Source of the DNA: Arabidopsis thaliana
Lineage: Eukaryota > Streptophyta > Magnoliopsida > Brassicales > Brassicaceae
NCBI RefSeq assembly: GCF_000001735.4
Contig: NC_003070.9
Coordinates: forward strand, 16,043,971-16,107,970
Length of the DNA: 64,000 nt
Reading direction: 5' to 3'
Positions 1 through 8,049 of the stretch are shown here, in pieces. Every line of letters begins with the position of its first letter. The first letter of the stretch is position 1. The position numbers were made by a program, and so were the translations under genes. The notes beneath the pieces are model-generated. The model was given only the letters and a program-made list of their open reading frames with translations, had not been told where the DNA came from and made no database searches.

Positions 1-1071
1 CGCCGGTTTAGAATGAACAAATCGTTGTTCATGCGTATTGTTGAGAGATTCTCCAATGAAGTCCCATACTTTAAACAAAGAAGAGATGCCACCAGAAGAC
101 TCGGTTTCTCGGCACTACAGAAGTCTACAGCAGCAATTCGTATGCTCGCATATGGTATTGCGGCTGATGCGGTTGATGAATACCTCTGAATTGGTGAAAG
201 CACGTCGTTGTTATGTTTGGAACATTTTGCAGAAGAAATCATAAATCTGTTCGGGGATGAGTATCTAAGAAGACCCACACGAGATGATCTTATACGACTT
301 CTCCATATTGGAGAGCAACGTGGATTTCCCGGGATGATAGGAAGCATCGACTGTATGCATTGGGAGTGGAAAAATTGTCCCACCGCTTGGAAAGGACAAT
401 ATACACGTGGATCAGGAAAACCAACAATCGTTTTAGAGGCCGTTGCTTCACAAGATCTCTGAATATGGCACGCGTTTTTTGGACCTCCATGTACCTTAAA
501 CGATATCAATGTTCTTGACCGCTCACCAGTTTTTGATGATATATTACAAGGTCGAGCTCCAAAAGTGAAATACGTAGTCAACGGGAAAGACTATAATTTG
601 GCTTACTACCTCACAGATGGAATTTATCCTAAATAGGCTACATTTATCCAATCAATTTCAATTCTACAAGGTAATAAAGCTTCTTTATTTGCTACAACTC
701 AAGAAGCTTGTCGTAAAGATGTTGAGCGTGCTTTCGGAGTTTTGCAAGCTCGGTTTGCCATTATCAAACATCCAGCTCTTTTTCATGATAAGGTGAAAAT
801 TGGCAATATTATGCGAGCATGTATAATACTTCACAATATGATAGTAGAGGACAAACGAGATGGTTACACTCAGTTTGATGTATCTGAATTCGTACATCCA
901 GAATCAGCTAGCTCTTCACAAGTGGATTTCACTTATGCTACAGTTATGCCTTCAAATCTCGGTAATATGATGGCCACTGGAGCTCGAGTTCGTGATCGGA
1001 TTAAACATGAAGAATTGAAAGCTGATTTAGTTGAACATGTATGGCAACATTATAACCAGAATCAATCTTAA
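1..1071 (+). pseudogene. Harbinger (HARBI1-like, DDE_Tnp_4) transposase with three in-frame stops
   Basis: One continuous reading frame from base 1 to the stop at 1069-1071 encodes most of a PIF/Harbinger DDE nuclease, which would cut and join transposon ends in the nucleus. Visible blocks are LFGDEYLRRPT, GFPGMIGSIDCMHWEWKNCP (first catalytic Asp in SIDCMHW), NDINVLDRSPVF, YYLTDGIYP (second Asp) and KDVERAFGVLQARF (catalytic Glu), then the usual ACIILHNMIVED. There are no frameshifts, only stops at 187 (TGA), 460 (TGA) and 634 (TAG). Each sits where Arg or Trp is usual in the family, so each can be explained by a C-to-T change on one strand. The N-terminus is outside the window. The partner Myb-like ORF is not seen. 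Confidence 0.88.
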
Positions 1072-1365
1072 AATGTACTCGTTTTTTTTTCGCTTTTAAA
1101 TATGTTTTTTTGCTTCTTCTTTCTATATCATGTATGTTTAAAATTTTATAATTCTTAATAATAATCATATTTGCTCAAATGAAAATATTTAACAAATTTT
1201 CTTTTTTCAAAATTTTTTTGTTTTAGAAACCCACTTAAGAATTCCACCAATGGACCATAAAATTTCCAAAAACTCTTAAAAATTTCTAAACTACAAAACT
1301 ATCCAAATCTATTAATAAAAAATACATAGAAACTATACTTTAGAAACTAATCACTGGATTTGCTC
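1..1365 (+). mobile_element. PIF/Harbinger DNA transposon, 3' part (left end outside window)
   Basis: The segment holds most of a Harbinger transposase frame, then about 290 bp of AT-rich 3' DNA ending in GCTC at 1362-1365, followed by TAA. Read from the other strand the end is GAGCAAATCCAGTG, similar to the end of the second Harbinger at 18274 (GAGCATCATTATTGG). Both are flanked by TTA/TAA, the 3-bp target used by this superfamily. The bases right after 1365 continue as the LTR of element A: the intact 3' LTR reads CCTAAGTTTC at the matching place (about 6899). The Harbinger therefore landed inside that LTR. Its left end lies before the window. Confidence 0.8.
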
Positions 1366-2211
1366 TAAGTTTCTTTTATCATGTCTTTTATCAAGTTCTC
1401 TGCAAACCCTATTGTGAAAGACATAAGCTATTCATCTCCTGTTCTTGACAGATTCACTCCAGTTATTAATACAGTGAAGAGATCTTTTCTAACTCTTATC
1501 TCCTTTGCAGTGTTTATGCTTTCATACTCAATTATGTTGATTGTTTCATTCAATATATCTGAGTAATCTGCTTGTTAGGAATAAGGTTTCTCATTAGGGA
1601 TTCATATGGTTTAGTAGATTGCCCCCTTTGCTAGGTTATCTGTAGAATTCTTCATCTTTAATTATGCTTAATGCTAGATTTAGAGTAATTAACTAGATCT
1701 TGAATCCAGACAATAGATATGCCCGCCATAGGTATCTGTAGTTGGATCTATTATTTGATGAGTCTGGTTTATAGGTGTGTAATAAGAATTTGCCTATCTA
1801 CTAAGATGAACAATTGAACTCGTTAAAAATGCCTATTTAGGTTGATAGTTTCTCGGCTTCTCCGGTTATTATTAGCTATGGATATAGGGAGTTTCACGGC
1901 ACGCCCACCGGTTATTCCATAATTAGAGTTTTAGTTTAAGAATGGTTCGATAACAACCTAACTTTTATTAGATCTACTAACCAATAGTTTCCTGAGAATA
2001 CTCTGTTCCTAGCTCTTTTCCTAATCGTTTACAACACAATCATTCTGCTGTTTTCTTACTTTGTTTTCTTACTATTTCACTCATACCCTCCTAACTTAAT
2101 CTCGACATTTAACTCACTGTTTGAACAAAAGAACTCCGTGAATTTGATCCTAAAATACTGTAATTGATCTCTTATTTGAGATAGTAGTTCTAGGTAATTT
2201 GAACCATATCA
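1366..2211 (+). repeat. 5' LTR of element A, right-hand part
   Basis: This block aligns with 6901-7744 nearly end to end. It starts at the Harbinger target TAA and ends in CCATATCA just before the primer site. The upstream third of the LTR, including the TATA region, is on the far side of the Harbinger and outside the window. Confidence 0.88.
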
Positions 2212-2215
2212 AATT

Positions 2216-2229
2216 TGGCGCCGTTGCCG
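2216..2229 (+). other. Primer-binding site, tRNA-Asp
   Basis: TGGCGCCGTTGCCG lies 4 bases after the LTR end. It is complementary to the 3' end of plant tRNA-Asp (ending CGGCAACGGCGCCA), the primer typical of Athila-lineage elements. The match runs 14 bases before diverging. Confidence 0.85.
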
Positions 2230-2338
2230 AAGTTCTTGGGAATCATCATTGAGTTTTGTTTAGGGATTTCGTTTAGTTTTTACTTCTATTTTGTTACTCA
2301 CGCGTTTCTTGTTTTCTTCTTTTCTGTGTTTCAGGTGT

Positions 2339-3597
2339 ATGCCTAGGCAAACAAGGAGCACAAAACAGAAGGAGCTTATCAACTTGTCTGTTCAGGCCTT
2401 GGGAAAACTTGAACGCAGCAACCGAAAAACTCAGAAATTAGCAATGGCTGACAGAGTCATTAGAGCTGATGCAGAAGGAGTTTTAAGAGATGAAGATTGG
2501 CAAGCCTACAATGAGGCTGGTCAGAGATTGGATGATCATGGACTCATCCTACCTGAGGACGCCAATGAGGATCAGGCGCGCCTCAATGCGCAAATAGCTG
2601 CCAGAGACGCAGCAGGGCTCGCTGTCGATCGACACAACAGAGGTGTCGATCGACACCATCGGGAGCAGCACGACGACGCGATTGGTGTCGACCGACACAA
2701 CAGAGGTGTCGACCGACACCAACACCAGATTTTTGCAGCTATTCCTCCAGCTGCGGAACCACGTCGTACTCTTGGGGATTTCAACAGGCCTGACTTGTTC
2801 TATGCTAATCGATCAGTGATTGTACCCCCACCATTCCAAAGGAACGACTATGAGCTGAAGCCTGGCTACTTTGCTTTAGTTGGTCATCATCCTTTCCATG
2901 GCTTATCTCATGAGCAGCCAATGGATCATATCGAGAGATTTGAGGACTTTGTTCTGAGCATCAAGGCTAATGGAGTCTCAGAGGACTACCTACTGTGCAA
3001 GCTCTTCCCTTATTCACTTGCTGGAGAAGCAGCTTCTTGGCAGAAACAACTTAAAGCAGGTTCCCTTAAGACTTGGAGAAGCATCAAGATAGCCTTCTTG
3101 AATAATTTCTACGATGACGCTAAGTCTGAAGAGTTGAGAAAGCCTCACTTAAACAAGTTGTCTACCTTCACACAAGGTCCAGTTGAAGCTTTCAAGGTTG
3201 CTTGGGTTCGTTTCAAGGAGTACCAACGAGATTGCCCACATCATGGTTTCAGTGAGGTACAACTTCTAGGTACCTTCTTCAGAAGAGTTGTTTGGAGATA
3301 CCAGATGGCTCTAGATGCAGCGAGCAATGGTAACTTCAACACACATTACCCAGCTGATGCAACAACCCTGATAGATAACCTCGCTTGCAGCAACAGCACC
3401 AAGAATTTGATTTTGAGAGGAAGAAGATTGATGGAGCTATTTCAGGAAATCAGATGGCAGAGGTGAATGCTAAGCTGGATTCAGTTCATAACTTGCTCAC
3501 AGGGAAGAAGCATGTCCACATTGCAGCTGCAAAAGAGACTATTGAGCCTGAGCCTGAGTCAAAGGAAGGAGTCTTCTACATAGATGGTCAGGAATAA
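2339..3597 (+). pseudogene. gag (capsid region, Retrotrans_gag) of element A, one frameshift
   Basis: I chose the ATG at 2339 (MPRQTRSTKQKELINLS); the open frame upstream has no earlier ATG. The N-terminal 110 residues include a spacer with four GVDRH-type repeats encoded by the palindromic motif. Then comes the Athila-type capsid segment, with PMDHIERFEDFVLSIKANGV, LCKLFPYSLAGEAASW, IAFLNNFYDDAKSEELR and CPHHGFSEVQLLGTFFR. Near 3395-3420, after LIDNLACSNS, the frame shifts. The native continuation is in another frame, from about 3410 to a stop at 3595-3597 (EFDFERKKIDGAISGNQMAEV). No CCHC zinc knuckle is visible. The product would package element RNA. It is disabled here but only lightly damaged. 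Confidence 0.85.
2623..2718. repeat. Palindrome array, four sites in gag spacer
   Basis: Twelve-base cores at 2623, 2644, 2686 and 2707. The first two are perfect TGTCGATCGACA; the last two are TGTCGACCGACA. Each pair is spaced 21 bp start to start. Here they are read as V-D-R-H. Confidence 0.9.
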
Positions 3598-4078
3598 AGG
3601 AAGTTTGGGCAGCCACATGGCAACTTCAGTGGCAACAGGTTTACATGGAACCAGGGTTCCTCCAACTACACTCTAAAGCCTGCTTTCCAGAAGACCTTTC
3701 CTCAAAGCAGCTTTCAGAGGACCTATGGTAATTCAACTTACCAAGCCCCCCTCCACCCTCAGCAGAGACAAGAATGGAATCGATGCTTGAGCAGATTCTG
3801 GAGAGCCAATCAAAGCTTGTTGTGGAGTTTAATGGCAAGTTTGATGTTTTCTACAGAGATCTTAATGGGAAGATCGACAATCTGAGCTCTCACTTGAAGA
3901 AGCTAGATGTACAGGTAGCTCAAACTACACAATCTATCAAGAGACAAGAGAGTTTTCTTCCTGGTAATCTTGATGCTAACCCAAGGAAGAGCTGCAATGC
4001 CATCTTGATTAGAGAAGGAGATGATGTGTGGGAGGAATTGGACACTGAAGACGAGTTGGAGCTCGCAGTTGCAGAGAT

Positions 4079-4188
4079 GGTGTCGACCGACACCCTCCTG
4101 TGTCGATCGACACCATATGGGACGCTTTTCTCAGAGACGACTCAATACGACGGTGTCGATCGATACCCATCTAGTGTCGATCGACACT
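4079..4188. repeat. Palindrome array, four sites in gag-pro spacer
   Basis: Cores at 4081 (TGTCGACCGACA), 4101 (perfect), 4154 (TGTCGATCGATA) and 4175 (perfect), with pair spacings of 20 and 21 bp. Within this one reading frame the sites are translated in three different phases: VSTDT, CRST, and GVDRY/SVDRH. Confidence 0.9.
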
Positions 4189-5076
4189 GGATCCGGACTG
4201 CACCTTGTGAGGTGCAAGTACCTATGCAGCCCGAGCCCGTTTACATTCCTCCTATCCCTTATCCGAGGAAGCGTCGTTCTAAGAAGGAGATTCATGCTGC
4301 TAAGTGCACAGCCATAATGGAGAAGATCCTCCATACTCTTCATAAGGATGCTTCTGAGACATCTTCCGCCTCACTCAACAGGTATGTCAAGCGACTTGTT
4401 GACAAAGGAATTAGCTTAGATGAAGCTAAGCTACTTACCAGAGACATCAGTGCAATCATGCTGCCTAAGGCCAAGAAGGAGAAGGTACAGAGAGTAGACA
4501 TAGCTGAGTACATCCGCACCATTACTCCTGGTTAGACCACTGAGACGCTTTTAGATCCAGGTAGCTTTGTTCTTGATTGCTCTATCTCCACAAGCAGATT
4601 CAGCCGCTCTTTGTGTGATCTGGGATCAAGCATTAACCTCATGCCTAAGTCTGTTGTTGAGAGACTAGGCATGACTCAGTACAGGCCTACTCGCATCACT
4701 CTTCTCTTCGCGGATCGTTCCAAGCGAATCCCTGAAGGAATCTTTGAAGATGTTTCTGTTAAGGTTGGTAACTCCATAATCCCTGCTGATTTCGTGGTCC
4801 TGGACTATGAGAAGGAACTCAAGGATCCTCTTATCCTTGGAAGAGCATTCCTAACTATAGCTAGTGCTAGGTTTGATGTGAAGAGAGGGAGAATCTCTCT
4901 CAAGGTTTGTGATTTGGAGATGAAGTTTGGCATGGATGGTTCAGAGCTTACTAAGCCTGTCAGTTGCATTGCTTCCAGCATAGACACACCTCCTCAAACT
5001 GATCAGAATCCCACCACAGAGCCACACAAAACGCTCCAACCTGCTCAGCTCGCCAATGAGAGTTGCAAAGCAACGG

Positions 5077-5110
5077 TGTCAATCGACACCACTACCCTTG
5101 TCGATCAAGA
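5077..5110. repeat. Palindrome pair after protease domain
   Basis: TGTCAATCGACA at 5077 (read as VSIDT) and a degenerate partner TGTCGATCAAGA at 5099, spaced 22 bp. Confidence 0.75.
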
Positions 5111-5316
5111 CCTTCGGGTTTCACAGACAGAGGATTCTGCACATTCTCTTCAGCCCACACCACTTGAGGACCTATGTGATAAGTTCTCTTCTCTCTCTTC
5201 TCCTGTTTATCTTTGATTAATTCTTTGGATTATTCGAAGACTGCTTCACAAGATAACAAGCGTAGAGTTCCTCGAAAGCTTTTTTGTCCTATTGTTCTTA
5301 CAGGTGACAAGAAGAG

Positions 5317-5350
5317 TGTCGATCGACACACCCCTTCGTGTCGATCGACA
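5317..5350. repeat. Palindrome pair in 3' noncoding region
   Basis: Two perfect TGTCGATCGACA cores at 5317 and 5339 (spacing 22 bp) beyond the last recognisable coding domain. Confidence 0.88.
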
Positions 5351-5471
5351 CCAAAAGCTGCTCCAACCAGATCTGTTTACACACCGCCTTGGAAGGCGAG
5401 GAGGCAGCAGCATTCCTCCACCACACCACCCACATCCTGAACTCCGCCAAGTCAAACTATTGACTCAAAAC

Positions 5472-5496
5472 AAGCGCTTGGTGGGAGGCAACCAAC
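5472..5496 (+). other. Conserved post-gag-pro block (GCGCTTGGTGGGAGGCAACC)
   Basis: The 20-mer GCGCTTGGTGGGAGGCAACC follows the last open frame. Element B has the inverted equivalent at about 48660-48682 (GGGTTGCCTCCCACTTAGCG), and element D has a looser version at about 55968-55990. Conservation in noncoding DNA of separate elements suggests a cis function, which I cannot name. Confidence 0.55.
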
Positions 5497-5596
5497 TGGT
5501 TTTAATTTTCTTTTCCCTTTCTTTTATTTTCTTTTATTTTTGATTTATTTTTTCCACTTTCTCTGGATTTGAATGCCACTGGGGACAGTGTCATTT

Positions 5597-5610
5597 AAGT
5601 CTGGGGGAGG
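5597..5610 (+). other. Internal polypurine-tract-like site
   Basis: AAGTCTGGGGGAGG matches the terminal tract at 6522-6535 in 13 of 14 bases and lies 925 bp upstream of it. It may be a second plus-strand priming site or a duplicated remnant. Confidence 0.5.
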
Positions 5611-6521
5611 TTCATACTAATATGGCTTTTATTTTTGTTTCTTATTAATTTTCGTTTTGCAGTTCATTTAGTTATTTCTTTTATTTCTTTAAAAAAAAAA
5701 AAACGTTTTGTTTAGTTTAGTTAGGAATCATGATCTATATTTCTCTTGTTTATTGCTTGATTGATGAGTATTGCAGGTTCGAGTCAATCTGACTATTGGA
5801 AAATCTAGATGGTAAAGCAACAGACTTGAGAATATCGTAGTTTCCAACTCAACCACTAAGGCTGGAGCTAATCTCACTGATCTTACTTTTACCTCTTCAA
5901 GCGGTTAGTATTCATAGATCTTGACTCCTTGTTCATACCTGACATTGAGACCAATGTGATAAAAATAATATGTTCCTCTCCCCTTATAAAAAAAAAATAT
6001 ATGATGAGAGATTGAGACGACTTTCAGATAGTGCATAGGGGGAAGAATGTTTCCTATGACCCCATTATTATACATTATTTGGAATGATCAATTACAAAGG
6101 TTGGAAAAATGTTGAGGGTGTCGATCCAGTACGCGAGTTCCCCTTTGTTTACTCTCGAAAAAGAATAACTCTGGGGGAGAGAAAAAACACCAAAAAAGAA
6201 AAGAATATATAAAGAATGGTCAATTTATCATGGTATAATACAGGAATGAGTCTAGAAGGATCTTGAATGTTGGCTTGTTTGATGAGACCCAGCGATGAAA
6301 GCCTGGTGGATATAGTTGTGGAACTTAGGCATGAGATCTAGAATGTTGTGTAAGCTTGTAGAGAAGTACATGTTGGTTAGGATTTGATTAGACTTGTTAA
6401 GCATATGGACTTAGTTCGGATGATCATGGCAATAGGTAAGAGAATGTTGGGAGTTCCTTTGTTTTCAAAACCTCTTCCACGGGTTCGGCTTTTGTGTTTT
6501 GCTTGAGGGCAAGCAAAAGCT

Positions 6522-6535
6522 AAGTCTGGGGGAGT
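6522..6535 (+). other. Polypurine tract of element A
   Basis: AAGTCTGGGGGAGT abuts the 3' LTR start TGATATAACC at 6536. Its position directly before the LTR is diagnostic for the plus-strand primer. Confidence 0.8.
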
Positions 6536-6734
6536 TGATATAACCCTATTTTCACCGATTTTATCTATGTTTTAGGTATACGATTTTGAGTCTTTATGTT
6601 ATTTCTCGAGTCTTTTTAGTGTCTTTTCAGGTATTCTATGCAATGGGACAATAATGGAGATAAGGAGACATTTTGCAGTAAAATCTAAGGAAAAGGAAGG
6701 TAAAGATGATTTTGGTTCAGGAATAACTGAGGAG

Positions 6735-6767
6735 TGTCGATCGACACACTCTTGGTGTCGATCGACA
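6735..6767. repeat. Palindrome pair in 3' LTR
   Basis: Two perfect cores at 6735 and 6756 (spacing 21 bp), about 110-140 bp upstream of the putative TATA box. This DNA is noncoding. Confidence 0.9.
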
Positions 6768-6877
6768 CCAGTTTCGGCCCAGTAGAAGTCCATGACGCTT
6801 TCAAGTTTACAGAAGAGGAAATTTGCCCCAGAGGACTTTCCTGTTTGCATTATTAGTCACTGGATGTTTTTAGGGTT

Positions 6878-6888
6878 TTATATATATT
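6878..6888 (+). promoter_or_regulatory. Putative LTR TATA box
   Basis: TTATATATATT lies about 345 bp into the LTR. Related LTRs keep a TA-rich run just before GGTCATTGTTTAGACCTA (for example 35580-35598 on the minus strand). It is the best TATA candidate; the transcription start is not demonstrated. Confidence 0.5.
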
Positions 6889-7745
6889 GTTTTTAGACCT
6901 AAGTTTCTTTTATCAAGTCTTTTATCATGTTCTCTGCAAACCCTATTGTGAAAGACATAAGTTATTCATCTCCTGTTCTTGAGAGATTCAGTCCAGTTCT
7001 TAATACAGTGAAGAGATCTTTTCTAACTCTTATCTCCTTTGCTGTGTTTATTCTTTCATACTCAATTATGTTGATTGTTTCATTCAATATGTCTGAGAAA
7101 TCTGCTTGTTAGGAATAGGGTTTCTCATTAGGGATTCATATGGTTTAGTAGATTGCCCCTTTTGCTAGGTTATCTATAGAATTCTTCATCTTTAATTATG
7201 CTTAATGCTAGATTTAGAGTAATTAACTAGATCTTGAATCAAGACAATAGATATGCCCGCCATAGGTATCTATAGTTGGATCTATTATTTGATGAGTCTG
7301 GTTTATAGGTGTTTAATAAGAATCGGCCTATCTACTAAGATGAACAATTGAACTCGTTAAGAATGCATATTTAGGTTAATAGTTTCTCGGCTTCTCCGGT
7401 TATTATTAGCTATGGATATAGGGAGTTTCGCGGCACGCCCACCGGTTATTCCATAATTAGAGTTTTAGTTTAAGAATGGTTCGATAACAACCTAGCTTTC
7501 TTAGATCTACTAACCAATAGTTTCCTGAGAATACCCTGTTCGTAGCTCTTTTCCTAATCGTTTACAACCCAATCATTCTGCTATTTTCTTACTTTGTTTT
7601 CTTACTATTTCACTCATACCCTGCTAGCTTAATCTCGACATTTAACTCACTGTTTGAACAAAAAAACTCCGTAAATTCAATCCTAAAATACTGCAATTGA
7701 TCTCTGATTTGAGAGAGTAGTTATAGGTAATTTGAACCATATCAG

Positions 7746-8035
7746 AAACCTCACCCATAAGTCGAAAAGTCTTCTATATGTGTGTCATATTACATGTTCA
7801 AAATCTGAAAAGGGAAGAGGCAATATGTCATTGGCTTTGCTTCCTGTTGTAGATTGTAGTCTGATTCCTATTGGCGGTGCACATTCACCACGAGGTCCTG
7901 ATGATATATATGTTAACAAATATTTCTTGACCAAGACTGAGTTAATGCAGAAGATGAGGCAATGAGCGTTGAAGTGGAAGTTTGAGTTCATGTCTAGATG
8001 GTCTAACAAAGATAGAGTGATTTTGTGTGTATAGA
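7746..8035 (+). pseudogene. MULE (MuDR-type) transposase N-terminal fragment
   Basis: Translation shows GPDDIYVNKYFLTKTELMQKMRQ broken by a stop, then ALKWKFEF and SNKDRVILC. This resembles the N-terminal MuDR domain of plant MULE transposases, in which a short Phe-rich motif precedes K-[FW]-x-F-E-F and a Cys motif. Only about 95 codons survive, with at least two stops. Neither terminus nor the DDE domain is present. It abuts the 3' LTR of element A and was probably the older resident sequence. Confidence 0.5.
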
Positions 8036-8049
8036 TGCTATACTGTCAA

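Larger units (their letters stand above)
3598..5216 (+). pseudogene. gag-pro linker and retropepsin-like aspartic protease of element A
   Basis: From 3774 the frame reads a helical segment (MESMLEQILESQSKLVVEF, IDNLSSHLKKLDVQVAQT), a low-complexity spacer, and a basic block (PYPRKRRSKKEIHAAKC). After a stop (TAG, 4533-4535) in the same frame comes a retropepsin-like domain: SLCDLGSSINLMPKSVVERL carries the D-x-G-[ST]-type active-site motif as DLGS, and ADFVVLDYEKELKDPLILG is the typical C-terminal half. The frame ends at 5216. Between 3598 and 3773 a Gln/Asn-rich stretch is open in another frame. The spacer encodes palindrome repeats in three different frames (VSTDT, CRST, GVDRY). No polymerase follows, which separates this element from autonomous Athila. 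Confidence 0.82.
5217..6535 (+). other. 3' noncoding region of element A
   Basis: No convincing coding region. It contains two more palindrome sites (5317-5350), the conserved block near 5472-5496, three copies of CTGGGGGAG (5601, 6171, 6527), A-rich runs and the terminal polypurine tract. The same arrangement appears inverted in element B at 47690-48700, which shows it is a family feature. Confidence 0.7.
1366..7744 (+). mobile_element. Element A: Athila-like Ty3/gypsy, gag-protease only, no pol
   Basis: Two LTR copies (1366-2211 partial, 6536-7744 complete) flank 4.3 kb of internal DNA. The LTR begins TGATATAACC and ends CCATATCA, a short terminal inverted repeat. A tRNA-Asp primer site follows the 5' LTR and a purine tract precedes the 3' LTR. 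Coding is limited to gag and a retropepsin-like region; I see no reverse transcriptase, RNase H or integrase motif. A by-eye comparison of the two LTRs over about 845 bp gives roughly 40 differences, so the insertion is not recent. The 5' flank is outside the window, so no target duplication can be tested. Sequence after 7744 is a MULE remnant, the probable target. Confidence 0.85.
6536..7744 (+). repeat. 3' LTR of element A (1209 bp, complete)
   Basis: It runs TGATATAACCC to GAACCATATCA and matches 1366-2211 over its right 845 bp. It carries a palindrome pair (6735-6767) upstream of a TATA-like stretch and the AGACCTAAG segment into which the Harbinger inserted in the other LTR. Confidence 0.88.

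Noticed and set aside
2620..2720. GVDRH peptide repeat as a His-rich metal-binding domain
   Set aside because: The same DNA word is read as CRST, VSTDT and VSIDT elsewhere, so the His residues are not the conserved feature.
3467..6535. Reverse transcriptase or integrase in element A
   Set aside because: I looked for YxDD, LPQG/FDDL-like and HHCC/DDE motifs in all frames and saw none.
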